Assembly (NCBI RefSeq): GCF_022809775.1 | Contig: NZ_CP094380.1 | Span: 682,001 to 746,000, forward strand | Length of the DNA: 64,000 bases | Direction of reading: 5' to 3' | DNA from: Pseudodesulfovibrio tunisiensis | GTDB lineage: Bacteria; Desulfobacterota; Desulfovibrionia; Desulfovibrionales; Desulfovibrionaceae | Shown: positions 36,757-43,843 of the stretch, in pieces | How the letters are laid out: every line of letters begins with the position of its first letter | How positions within the stretch are numbered: position 1 is the first letter of the stretch | Program-made: the position numbers and the translations under genes | The notes under the pieces: model-generated | What the model was told of the DNA's origin: nothing | The model's input: only the letters and a program-made list of their open reading frames with translations | The model's database searches: none

Positions 36757-36798
36757 CCTGTGGGTATCCTCCATTGACCACTTTTGTACCTAGTGGTA
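36717..36798. promoter_or_regulatory. rightward/repressor operator cluster
   Basis: Two full TACC-N4-GGTA palindromes at 36717-36728 (TACCAGATGGTA) and 36787-36798 (TACCTAGTGGTA), with weaker half-matches at 36731-36742 and 36755-36766. They flank the divergent repressor and cro starts. Confidence 0.75.
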
Positions 36799-36802
36799 TT
36801 TT
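36774..36802 (+). promoter_or_regulatory. rightward early promoter (PR-like)
   Basis: -35 TTGACC, 17-bp spacer containing the operator, -10 TATTTT. The expected start site falls on or next to the ATG of the Cro-like gene, so its mRNA may be leaderless. Confidence 0.8.
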
Positions 36803-36808
36803 CTGCCC

Positions 36809-37027
36809 ATGCAAATCAAACAACTCATTCAAAAGACGTTGGCGGAACGTGGGTGGACTGCCACCAAGTTGGCGAGAGAAGCGGGTGTAGCACCGCCCGT
36901 AATTACCCGGATTTTATCCGGAGAACGCAAGGGATTGCACTCGACGACGATTGAAAAGCTGTGGCCGTTCCTGTTCTCAGTTCAGGAATCCGCTCTCCCC
37001 GGAGATTCGTCCCACAAGGCGGCATGA
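36809..37027 (+). CDS. Cro-like helix-turn-helix protein
   Basis: 72 residues with a Cro/C1-type HTH: IKQLIQKTLAERGWTATKLAREAGVAPPVITRILSGERKGL. It is divergent from the repressor gene. No ribosome-binding site fits because the predicted -10 ends 6 nt before the ATG; translation from a leaderless transcript is expected. It probably competes with the repressor at the same operators and favours lytic growth. Confidence 0.85.
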   Translation: MQIKQLIQKTLAERGWTATKLAREAGVAPPVITRILSGERKGLHSTTIEKLWPFLFSVQESALPGDSSHKAA

Positions 37028-37034
37028 AGTGCTC

Positions 37035-37310
37035 CTAGATCGGCAACACCGCATGGAGTTGGATGACCTTGCCTTGCTTCTTTCCGGTTGTGTCCGGTGC
37101 CTTGTCCGGAGGCGCGGACCGCTTCTCCTTGCGAAGATGAACAAGGGCGTTGGTGGCTATGTCATTGTACACGGCCCACGGGTCCACGCCGCTCGGCAGT
37201 ATTTCCCGGTAGAATTCAGGACAGTCGAATCCGGCCACGATCAGCACCACTGTTGCCAGAGTGGAGCCGTTCGGCTGTCCCTTGAAGTGAATGGTCAGCT
37301 TTGCGTCCAT
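37035..37310 (-). CDS. hypothetical protein, antisense within early region
   Basis: 91 residues on the minus strand between cro and the CII-like gene. The sequence has protein-like character (FDCPEFYREILPSGVDPWAVYNDIATNALVHLRKEK) and plus-strand frames here do not. No strong ribosome site. Not recognised; it points against the rightward operon, so it may be expressed in the lysogen. Confidence 0.55.
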   Translation of the reverse strand: MDAKLTIHFKGQPNGSTLATVVLIVAGFDCPEFYREILPSGVDPWAVYNDIATNALVHLRKEKRSAPPDKAPDTTGKKQGKVIQLHAVLPI

Positions 37311-37369
37311 GCTCAGAGGAAACCACGGGTTCCGGGCACGGAAAATTATCGTTTGGAGGAGGGATTCTA

Positions 37370-37855
37370 ATGTCTGACAGCATGTTGGATGCCGTGAACC
37401 TCATGGTCGAGGAATCGGGAAAACCCATCAAGGCCATAGCCGAGGAGATCGGCAAGCCCTACAGCACGCTCAAGCGCGAACTCAACGAGTTCGACGAAGG
37501 CGCCAAACTCGGAGCCGAGCTGCTGCTTCCGCTCATGCTTGCGTGTTCCGGGGATCAGCCGTTGCAATATTTGGCCGACAGGCGCGGCTACAATCTGATC
37601 CGACGCAAATCACGGGCAGGGCAGGATGGTGTGACCGAATTCCAGCCCGTGGCCCTGTTTCTGGCCGCCTCGCGGCTTCTGGAATTGTGTCAGGACGGAC
37701 AGGCCGACCGCCTTGAAGTGACCCAAGCCGTGGATGCCGTGATCGAGGAAGCCGAGGCCGTCCTGTCCCGAAGATTTCCGGTACATGCCGCGTTTCGTCG
37801 TCACGGCCTGCTGCGCTGCCTGCTGGAAAAGGTTTGTTCAAGGCAGAGAGGGTAG
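37370..37855 (+). CDS. CII-family phage regulator (CP76 type)
   Basis: 161 residues. The start MLDAVNLMVEESGKPIKAIAEEIGKPYSTLKRELNEFDEGAKLGAELLLPLM matches the phage CP76/CII regulatory family, which carries an N-terminal HTH and promotes lysogeny in related phages. A GGAGGAGGG ribosome site sets the start at 37370; the longer upstream frame is non-coding. First plus-strand gene after cro in the early operon. Confidence 0.85.
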   Translation: MSDSMLDAVNLMVEESGKPIKAIAEEIGKPYSTLKRELNEFDEGAKLGAELLLPLMLACSGDQPLQYLADRRGYNLIRRKSRAGQDGVTEFQPVALFLAASRLLELCQDGQADRLEVTQAVDAVIEEAEAVLSRRFPVHAAFRRHGLLRCLLEKVCSRQRG

Positions 37856-37859
37856 AGTG

Positions 37860-38243
37860 ATGGCAAAGAAGAAAGCTCCCGCGTTTCAGTTCTACGTGCG
37901 CGACTGGCTGTCCGAACCGGAAGTCCGCCGTTTATCCCTTGCTTCCCGGGGAATCTGGATCGATATCCTTGCCTACATGTGGCTTGAAGAGGAGCAGGGG
38001 AAACTGGAGGCCGGGATACCTGAACTTGCGCGGATGTGCGGTGCTTCGGAATCCGAGATCGAGGCTTTTCTGCGTGAGGCCGAACGAGTCGGCCTGTGCA
38101 GTGTGTCCCGATTTTGTCCCGGCGATGTCCCGGCATGTCCCGAAAATGTCCAGCTCGTTTCCCGCCGGATGCACAGGGAATGGAAAGACAGGGAAATGCA
38201 AGATGTGTGGAAACGCAACCGCGAGATGCGGAAGGCTAGGTAG
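37860..38243 (+). CDS. phage replication-associated protein (DUF1376-like)
   Basis: 127 residues with the DUF1376/replisome-organiser N-terminal pattern: APAFQFYVRDWLSEPEVRRLSLASRGIWIDILAYMWLEEEQGKL. The next gene begins with the same domain, so the two are tandem paralogues. The start at 37860 follows the CII-like stop by 4 nt. It probably takes part in loading the replisome at the phage origin. Confidence 0.75.
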   Translation: MAKKKAPAFQFYVRDWLSEPEVRRLSLASRGIWIDILAYMWLEEEQGKLEAGIPELARMCGASESEIEAFLREAERVGLCSVSRFCPGDVPACPENVQLVSRRMHREWKDREMQDVWKRNREMRKAR

Positions 38244-38248
38244 GGCTT

Positions 38249-39382
38249 ATGGCGAAGAAAGCACCGGCATTCCAAATTTATCCCGACGACTGGCTGTCGG
38301 ACACCCGACTTATGCAGGCCTCGGACGCTACGCAAGGGCGCTGGATGCGCACCCTCTGCCGCATGTGGCGCAATCCTCAGAGGGGCCGTCTTGATGGTCC
38401 CGGCACATCGATATGCAAAGCCCTTGGCATGTTCCCGGCAGAGTTTTTGGAGTTTGTCTTGGAGATCATTCAATACGGATTTGCTGACCTCTCAATTGAT
38501 GGGGAATGGGTCATAAAAGAGGGCGAATTCACAGGCGCGGGCGTTACGGAAGCGTTACATGGTAACGCAAAAAGTAACGCAGAAGTAACGCTTTGTAACG
38601 CAAAGATAACGCTCATAAATCGGCGCATGTGGAGAGAGCAAAAAGTCAATAATTCCAACGCAAAAAGGCAACGTCGTTACAGGGCAAAACATTCGAGTGA
38701 CATGGAAGTAACGCCCCCTTCTCCATCTCCTACTCCATCTCCTACTCCAGAAGATACAAATACAAGCTCTTCTAAACTCCAAGAGTCTTCCTCTCCGACA
38801 AAGCGCATGCCGGAAGATTTTTTGGGTGGAGGCGACCCGCCTTCTTCCCGTCCCGTAAAAACCGATTCGCCTTCCAAGGGCCGACCATCCCGGCAGGGGT
38901 TTCTTGCCTGCTGGCAGGTCTATCCGCTCAAGCAGGGCGAGGAAGCGGCGTGGCGTGAATGGTGCCGTCTGGAAGACAACGGCACGCTGGAAGAACCGTG
39001 GGCGATCCGTGAGCACATTCTGCTCATGGCTCAGGAGGACGGACGATTCACCAGATGTCCGCCGAAATTCGAGAACTATTTGCGCGACAAACGCTGGAAC
39101 GACACGCCGTACAAGGCTCCGCAGGATGGCTCGGCCCTGGTCTCCGGGATGCCACAGGCGAAGACGCAGGCCCAGCAGAACGCGCAGAATCGACAACGGC
39201 TTGCAAAGGCCCTGAATCAGGCGAGGAGTCAACGTGAAAATCAGCAGCGACAGAATGCTCGAGGAAATTGCGGTTCTGGCTTTGAACTACCCGGCGGCGA
39301 TGATGGGACCGGACGAAATTGCGGCTTTGCTCCCGATCTGGGAGGCGGACCTCGGGCACTTGAGCGAGAGGCTGTTTCTTGA
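38249..39382 (+). CDS. O-like replication initiator carrying the origin iterons
   Basis: 377 residues. The N-terminus (KAPAFQIYPDDWLSDTRLMQASDATQGRWMRTLCRMW) is paralogous to the preceding protein. A Pro/Ser/Thr linker (TPPSPSPTPSPTP) follows near 152, then a C-terminal helical domain (FLACWQVYPLKQGEEAAWREWCRLE). An array of GTAACGC repeats lies inside the coding sequence at 38541-38612, as the lambda origin lies inside gene O. The last 149 nt overlap the next gene in another frame and encode a Gly/Arg-rich tail that may be incidental. Confidence 0.8.
   Translation: MAKKAPAFQIYPDDWLSDTRLMQASDATQGRWMRTLCRMWRNPQRGRLDGPGTSICKALGMFPAEFLEFVLEIIQYGFADLSIDGEWVIKEGEFTGAGVTEALHGNAKSNAEVTLCNAKITLINRRMWREQKVNNSNAKRQRRYRAKHSSDMEVTPPSPSPTPSPTPEDTNTSSSKLQESSSPTKRMPEDFLGGGDPPSSRPVKTDSPSKGRPSRQGFLACWQVYPLKQGEEAAWREWCRLEDNGTLEEPWAIREHILLMAQEDGRFTRCPPKFENYLRDKRWNDTPYKAPQDGSALVSGMPQAKTQAQQNAQNRQRLAKALNQARSQRENQQRQNARGNCGSGFELPGGDDGTGRNCGFAPDLGGGPRALEREAVS
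38541..38612. repeat. iteron array, probable phage replication origin
   Basis: Seven copies of the heptamer GTAACGC (one ATAACGC) in 72 bp: two inverted at 38541 and 38552, then direct at 38562, 38574, 38585, 38595 and 38606, spaced 10-12 bp, one helical turn. Copies fall in different codon phases, so the repeat is in DNA, not in the protein. A further copy is at 38708. Confidence 0.75.
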
Positions 39383-39644
39383 GGCCGTGGCCGAGTATCG
39401 CCGCAGTCACAGGTTCTTTCCGTGCACTGCGGAGATTCTTGAAGCTGCCAAGGCCGTGGAGAATCGTCGAATGCCCAAGGGCAAGCTCCTGACGCTGCCC
39501 CTTGGCGAAAGGCCTGAGGATTACACCCGGACCAACCGCGTGGTGCAACTGGTGGCCAATCTCCGGCGCAGGAATCCCCGACTCGGTTTTGCCGAAGCCG
39601 GACGGCTTGCCCGGGAACAGACCCGGAAGGGAGGGGCGGCATGA
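39234..39644 (+). CDS. phage hypothetical, possible helicase loader
   Basis: 136 residues, GTG start with a GAGGAG ribosome site inside the preceding gene. The pattern (LALNYPAAMMGPDEIAALLPIWEADLGHLSERLFLEAVAEYRRSHRFFPCTAEILEAAK) resembles small helicase loader/inhibitor proteins that follow phage initiators: a helical N-domain with W and FPxxxEI. That assignment is by pattern and position only. Confidence 0.65.
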   Translation: MKISSDRMLEEIAVLALNYPAAMMGPDEIAALLPIWEADLGHLSERLFLEAVAEYRRSHRFFPCTAEILEAAKAVENRRMPKGKLLTLPLGERPEDYTRTNRVVQLVANLRRRNPRLGFAEAGRLAREQTRKGGAA

Positions 39645-39856
39645 TGAAGCTCGAATTTCTGCGGAATCCCGATGGCACGTTTTCCGTGTTCGGCGAGGAT
39701 CGACAGCCGCGCGGAGACTGGTCCGGCGTTGTCGCGGAGCTGGTTCCCGTGGACGGCGGAGTGATCGTGACCCAAGGGGCCAGCAAGATTCCGGTTGCCT
39801 GCCGTCCGTCCATGCGGGCTGCCGGAGAGTTCGTGCGGAGGCAGTTTCATGCGTGA
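39641..39856 (+). CDS. small phage hypothetical protein
   Basis: 71 residues, predicted beta-rich (MKLEFLRNPDGTFSVFG, GGVIVTQGASKIPVACRPSM). Its ATG overlaps the stop of the previous gene (ATGA) and its own stop overlaps the next start, so it belongs to a tightly coupled early operon. Not recognised. Confidence 0.7.
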   Translation: MMKLEFLRNPDGTFSVFGEDRQPRGDWSGVVAELVPVDGGVIVTQGASKIPVACRPSMRAAGEFVRRQFHA

Positions 39857-40343
39857 GCTGCAACCGCACATCTCGGCCCGGGAACTGCGTGAAATGGGCG
39901 GACTGGAAGGACTGCAACGAAAAGCCCGGGCCATGGGCAGGGTCGCGCCTGATCAGGTTGCGCCGGAAATCGTGCCGACAGAGCACGAGGAACAGGTTGC
40001 GTTTTTCAATTGGGCCAATGACTGCCTGCCGCCGGAAGTGGAGCCGTTGCTGTACGCCATCCCGAATGGCGGGCATCGGCTACCGGCCGTGGCTGGCAAG
40101 CTCAAGGCCGAAGGGGTCAAGCCGGGAGTGCCGGATATCTGTCTGGCGTGGCCTCGGCTTGGGTATCACGGGCTCTACATCGAGATGAAACGCCAAAAGG
40201 GCGGCAGGTTGTCCGATGCGCAAAAGCGGATGATCTCGGCCCTGAGACGGGCCGGGTATCTGGTCAGGGTCTGCAAGGGAGACTTCGAAGCCCGGGAAGC
40301 CTTGCAGGAATACATGTTCGGCAAGGGAGACGATGCGGCATGA
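39849..40343 (+). CDS. VRR-NUC domain nuclease
   Basis: 164 residues. The VRR-NUC pattern begins EHEEQVAFFNWAND near 50; active-site features include GGHRL, GVKPGVPDICLAWP with catalytic Asp, and YIEMKRQKGGRLSDAQK (ExK). These standalone PD-(D/E)XK nucleases in phages are thought to cut branched DNA such as Holliday junctions. The start overlaps the previous stop by 8 nt; CGGAGG site upstream. Confidence 0.88.
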   Translation: MRELQPHISARELREMGGLEGLQRKARAMGRVAPDQVAPEIVPTEHEEQVAFFNWANDCLPPEVEPLLYAIPNGGHRLPAVAGKLKAEGVKPGVPDICLAWPRLGYHGLYIEMKRQKGGRLSDAQKRMISALRRAGYLVRVCKGDFEAREALQEYMFGKGDDAA

Positions 40344-41134
40344 ACAGCGGAAAACACTGCCAGTACATGGGACAGCCTCGGGTCTGCCTGCTCAAGCTCG
40401 CGCAACATCGGCGCGGGATTCACGGCTACCCGGAATGCGCGAAATGCGATTACGGCCTGACCGTTTGGGCCAAGGCCTCGAATACCAGCGAAAGCAACAT
40501 CGAGAAGGAGGTCGAGAAGATGGCAAGACATGGCAAATGCGCACATTGCGGACGCGGCCCCATTGGTTTGGACAGTCGTGGCCTGTGCTATCGATGCAAG
40601 GCTGACCCGGAAATCCGGGCAAAACATCCCACGGCTGCGGAATTGCGACAGGACATGCAGGACAAAGCCAGGGACAAATGCCGGACAACCGAGGTCGCAC
40701 CCGAGGTTCAGTCCACGCCAGCCCCGGTTGCCAGTGACGGGGATATTCTGGTGCTGAACGGCCTGACGTTCAAGCGTCGGACCGGCGGACGGAGACTCGG
40801 GCACAACCCGCCGCTGCTCACGGTTCGGGAAGGCACGGGCTGCATGAACTTTTACCTGAACGCGGCAGCGACAACGATTTTCGGTCTGGAACGGTACGCC
40901 TATGCCGATCTGTTCGAGAACAGGGAGCGCAAGAGCGTGGCAATCAGGCTGCTGGACAAGCCCCGTGATCTGAATTCCGTCAAGGTGCGCGGCGGCACGA
41001 GCCGGACCGAACGGGTCATATCCGCAACGACCATTGCCCGGGAGCTCGGGATAGAGCCGGGCAAGTACGAGGTGTCGCCTGCAAGGGAATTGCCCGGCGT
41101 GATCGTGGTGGATTTCAAGGAGCGGGCGGCATGA
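40340..41134 (+). CDS. zinc-ribbon phage protein of unknown function
   Basis: 264 residues in two cysteine-rich modules: an N-terminal CQYMG...CLL...CAKC segment and a CAHCGRG...GLCYRC ribbon (about 60-90), then a globular C-terminal region (LTVREGTGCMNFYLNAAATTIFGLERYAYADLFENRERKSVAIRLL). Start overlaps the VRR-NUC stop (ATGA). Function not recognised; an internal start at the second module is possible. Confidence 0.7.
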   Translation: MNSGKHCQYMGQPRVCLLKLAQHRRGIHGYPECAKCDYGLTVWAKASNTSESNIEKEVEKMARHGKCAHCGRGPIGLDSRGLCYRCKADPEIRAKHPTAAELRQDMQDKARDKCRTTEVAPEVQSTPAPVASDGDILVLNGLTFKRRTGGRRLGHNPPLLTVREGTGCMNFYLNAAATTIFGLERYAYADLFENRERKSVAIRLLDKPRDLNSVKVRGGTSRTERVISATTIARELGIEPGKYEVSPARELPGVIVVDFKERAA

Positions 41135-41334
41135 ACGACGATCTGTTGACCTCCATGGCTCAGATCAAGGCCCGGTTCGGGGTCGGACGGGATCGTGTGC
41201 TTCGATGGGTGCGCCTCGGTGCGCCCATCGCCGTGGAGTACACCGAACGGGGAGGCCAGCCGAGGTATTCCGCATCAGCGCGGGAGTTGCAGCAATGGCG
41301 GGCCCGCAAGTTCCGGGCGGCCGAGGCTGTGTAG
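41131..41334 (+). CDS. small HTH DNA-binding protein
   Basis: 67 residues. MAQIKARFGVGRDRVLRWVRLGAPIAVEYTERGGQPRYSASARELQQWRARK has the helix-turn-helix plus wing pattern of AlpA/Xis or helix_turn_helix_17 proteins. Overlaps the previous stop (ATGA). Last gene of the early operon; it may act as a late or excision regulator. Confidence 0.72.
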   Translation: MNDDLLTSMAQIKARFGVGRDRVLRWVRLGAPIAVEYTERGGQPRYSASARELQQWRARKFRAAEAV

Positions 41335-41367
41335 TGGGCATGATTCGGGCGTAGGTCTGCGTGAAAG

Positions 41368-41405
41368 AACGGCTCTGGATGGAATGTCCGGGGCCGTTTG
41401 ATTTT
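41368..41405 (+). terminator. terminator at end of early operon
   Basis: Imperfect stem AACGGC...GCCGTT with inner pairing, followed by TTGATTTT. Confidence 0.55.
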
Positions 41406-41486
41406 GAGAGAAAACATGGACGCGCATGAGCGCGTATCGTGGAATGCTTGCCAGTTGCCGAAATACGCGGTAAAAAAGTTTTCACA

Positions 41487-41517
41487 TTGAGAAAGAATTT
41501 CATGAAAATGCTATAAA
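41487..41517 (+). promoter_or_regulatory. candidate fic promoter (extended -10)
   Basis: TGCTATAAAT is an extended -10 (41509-41517), with a poorly spaced TTGAGA at 41487. The region is AT-rich unlike the operons on either side. Confidence 0.45.
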
Positions 41518-41541
41518 TTCAGCAGAGTTAAGGTTTCATTT

Positions 41542-42687
41542 ATGGCTTCAAAAATACCTGTCGCCGAGCATCTGACTTTCAAGTCCGGGAAGTTCGTCTT
41601 TTCCTGCGAACATGATGCGGCCCTGATTATGCCCAAAGTTCTGGAAGCGAAGATTCTGTATCAGACCGTCACCGGGTTGCCCATTCTGCCGCATGTTTCC
41701 GCCCGGATGCAGACCGATCTTGTCAGGAGGTCCATCTTCGGGACCGCCGCAATAGAAGGAAACAAGCTGACCGAGGATGAGGTCGAAGCTGTTCTTACCT
41801 CGAAAAAAAGGGAAGAGCTTTCCAACAGGTCGGAGCTGGAAATCGACAACCTGAAAAGGGCCTATGCCTTTCTGGAGAAAAAAGGGCAGGGCGGTCCGTG
41901 GAAGGTGAGGGAGAAGTTCATCAAGGATGTCCACAACGTTCTGACGAGAGGATTGGATTACTATCACAACTCTCCCGGTCTATACCGGAACGAGCCCGTG
42001 TACGTCGGCAATCCTGAGCATGGCGGGACATACACGCCGCCCAAAATTCTTGTGGACATAGAGAATCTGATGCGGATTTTCGTCGAGTGGATCAACTGCA
42101 AGGAAATGCTTGAAACGGACGCGATGATCCGGGCGGCTGCGGCTCATTTCCATCTGGCCAGGATTCATCCGTTTCAGGACGGCAACGGCAGGACGGCCCG
42201 GTTCATCGAAGCCATGGTCATGCACGGAGCCGGAATCAAGTATCTGCCCCAGATGATGTCGAATTACTACTACCGGAACATCGACGACTATTTCATCGCG
42301 TTCTCGAGCGTGCACAAGAGCAAGAACAGGAAAGACATTACTCCGTTCCTGTCGTTCTTCTTCGATGGGGTGATCGAGTCCCTGAAGGAGATCAAGGAAC
42401 AGGTGACGTACTCCATACGGCAAATGTCCATCCGGGATTTTGTCTATTTCCAGAAGAAGAACAAGGCGCTCTCCAAACGTCAGGCTGATCTGCTCCTGCT
42501 TTGTCTGGAAACGCTCAAGCCTTTTACACTGTCGGATTTGTTCTCGCATCCGGTCATGAAGCACCTGTACGCCGGGGTAAGCGAATCCACCGCCAGAAGG
42601 GATTTGAAAAAGCTGTACGACGAAGGCTACCTGCGACTCCACAAGGACAAAAAGGAGTACCTCGTGAATCTGCTGATGCTTGGCTAG
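41542..42687 (+). CDS. fic: Fic-domain AMPylator
   Basis: 381 residues. The catalytic motif HPFQDGNGR (HPFx[D/E]GNGR) is complete near residue 210. An N-terminal inhibitory helix with TAAIEGN ([S/T]xxxE[G/N]) near 68 marks it as a class II, self-inhibited Fic protein. A C-terminal winged helix (SDLFSHPVMKHLYAGVSESTARRDLKKLYDEGYL, about 330-380) could bind DNA. It would AMPylate target proteins when relieved of inhibition. It has its own promoter and terminator inside the prophage, as expected of a moron gene. Confidence 0.92.
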   Translation: MASKIPVAEHLTFKSGKFVFSCEHDAALIMPKVLEAKILYQTVTGLPILPHVSARMQTDLVRRSIFGTAAIEGNKLTEDEVEAVLTSKKREELSNRSELEIDNLKRAYAFLEKKGQGGPWKVREKFIKDVHNVLTRGLDYYHNSPGLYRNEPVYVGNPEHGGTYTPPKILVDIENLMRIFVEWINCKEMLETDAMIRAAAAHFHLARIHPFQDGNGRTARFIEAMVMHGAGIKYLPQMMSNYYYRNIDDYFIAFSSVHKSKNRKDITPFLSFFFDGVIESLKEIKEQVTYSIRQMSIRDFVYFQKKNKALSKRQADLLLLCLETLKPFTLSDLFSHPVMKHLYAGVSESTARRDLKKLYDEGYLRLHKDKKEYLVNLLMLG

Positions 42688-42716
42688 AGCTGAGTGGAAA
42701 GACGAGTCGAATCATG

Positions 42717-42749
42717 AACGGCCCCGGCGAAAAGCTTGGGGCCGTTTTG
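42717..42749 (+). terminator. terminator after fic
   Basis: Perfect 9-bp stem AACGGCCCC/GGGGCCGTT with a 12-nt loop and a TT TT-rich tail. Confidence 0.8.
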
Positions 42750-42814
42750 ATTTAAGTAACTGCCTTGATTTAAATAATTAAAGTGTAGATGGAAAAAATC
42801 TTCCGGCATAGTTG

Positions 42815-42996
42815 AATCTCTTCGTAGAGAAATCACAAAGACAGAAGAAGGTAATCAGTATTTAGGGGGGCATGTCTCAAGGCTTGGTCACTATTCTATG
42901 CACTTATATCAAACCGTCTGTTATATGGTATTGAGCCTAAAAAATACTACTCTATTCGCTTCGAATATGAAGAGAATGAAGAGACCTGCATTTAGT
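42815..42996 (+). pseudogene. decayed coding remnant, possibly abortive-infection-like
   Basis: No intact gene lies in this 350-bp gap, but two plus-strand frames read as protein pieces: SLRREITKTEEGNQYLGGHVSRLGHYSMHLYQ near 42820-42915, then in a neighbouring frame LFYALISNRLLYGIEPKKYYSIRFEYEENEETCI ending near 42996. The LGHYxxHLY block recalls putative phage abortive-infection proteins (from memory, not searched). AT-rich. Best read as a frameshifted, truncated gene. Confidence 0.45.
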
Positions 42997-43038
42997 TATA
43001 ACAGATGACAGTTTGTATTTTTGAATATTTATCTGATT

Positions 43039-43305
43039 TTAATAGTGATAGCGACATTGAACAACAATCAGTGTATCCGTTTTCCCGTCAAATTTGTATA
43101 CAAGACGGTGTTCATGGTCGATTCGGCGGGACCAATAGCCCGCTAGATCAAAGCGGAGAGGTTCGGGTTTTCCGGTTCCTTCGAATGGGGTTCGTATCGC
43201 ATCTCGAATCAACGAATTGATTCGTTTAAGTGTCTTTTTGTCAGTCTTTTGCCAGTCCAGGTAATCATCCCATGCTTGCGGGGTCCATGTGAGGAGAGTC
43301 ATCAT
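43039..43305 (-). CDS. yoeB: YoeB-type toxin (RelE superfamily mRNA interferase)
   Basis: 88 residues with the YoeB/Txe pattern: WTPQAWDDYLDWQKTDKKTLKRINSLIRDAIRTPFEGTGKPEPLRFDLAGYWSRRIDHEHRLVYKF and the C-terminal CRYHY that carries the catalytic His. It cleaves mRNA in the ribosomal A site when free. It overlaps the antitoxin gene by 4 nt (ATGA), so the two are translationally coupled. Confidence 0.93.
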   Translation of the reverse strand: MMTLLTWTPQAWDDYLDWQKTDKKTLKRINSLIRDAIRTPFEGTGKPEPLRFDLAGYWSRRIDHEHRLVYKFDGKTDTLIVVQCRYHY

Positions 43306-43559
43306 TCCTCCATGAGAGTGTGCGATTCCAAATGCCCGGACTCGGCCGCCTGAATGCTTGCCCGAAGGAGAGCTGCATTGGCCGGGCTTCTGAGCAAATA
43401 TGCGGTTTCCGTGATGCTATTGTAATCCCTCAAGGACATCATGACTACAGCCTCGGCCTTGCGGCGAGTGATGATTACCGGCTCGTGGGTATCACAGACT
43501 TCGTCCATTTTTGACGCTAGCTTCTGGCGAGCTTCGGTGTAAGTGATGGCTTCAGGCAT
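43302..43559 (-). CDS. yefM: YefM-type antitoxin
   Basis: 85 residues of the Phd/YefM family: MPEAITYTEARQKLASKMDEVCDTHEPVIITRRKAEAVVMMSLRDYNSI is the DNA-binding, dimerising half; the C-terminal tail wraps the toxin. AAGGAGG ribosome site sets the start at 43559. It should repress the pair through the palindrome at 43577-43594. Confidence 0.93.
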   Translation of the reverse strand: MPEAITYTEARQKLASKMDEVCDTHEPVIITRRKAEAVVMMSLRDYNSITETAYLLRSPANAALLRASIQAAESGHLESHTLMEE

Positions 43560-43576
43560 AAGTTCCTCCTTCTTGC

Positions 43577-43594
43577 TGTACAATAAATAGTACA
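43577..43594. promoter_or_regulatory. yefM-yoeB operator
   Basis: Inverted repeat TGTAC-N8-GTACA 18 nt upstream of yefM. TGTACA-type cores are known in YefM-YoeB operators. A TTGACA hexamer lies just beyond on the minus strand. Confidence 0.65.
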
Positions 43595-43674
43595 TGTCAA
43601 AGGGCGGGTCAAGAGCGCGAAATAAGAGTCTTGTAAGCCCCAACACGGCGTTCTCCTCTTTGCCTATAATCATG

Positions 43675-43783
43675 GCCGCCTTTCCTTTTCCCGTCTCATC
43701 CCTGTCAACCCCCCATATTTCCGTCTTTTCCCGTTCTGTGCCGTCCTCTCCCGTCCTGCTTGTTGCTCGGCGGTGCGATATCC
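43675..43783. repeat. long direct repeat, copy A
   Basis: Two segments, 43675-43744 and 43750-43783, recur at 46608-46677 and 46755-46788 with 68/70 and 33/34 identity. The unit is C/T-rich on the plus strand and non-coding. The two copies are 2.93 kb apart and bracket five accessory genes. Confidence 0.85.
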
Positions 43784-43843
43784 AGCCATTTGAGGAGTGT
43801 TTGCAAAAAAGGAAGCCGAGGTGTTATCCCCGGCTTCCTTGCC

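Noticed and set aside
38700..38760. Short CTCCATCTCCTACT-like repeats as origin iterons
   Set aside because: They encode the Ser/Pro/Thr linker in one codon phase and are better explained as a protein low-complexity repeat.
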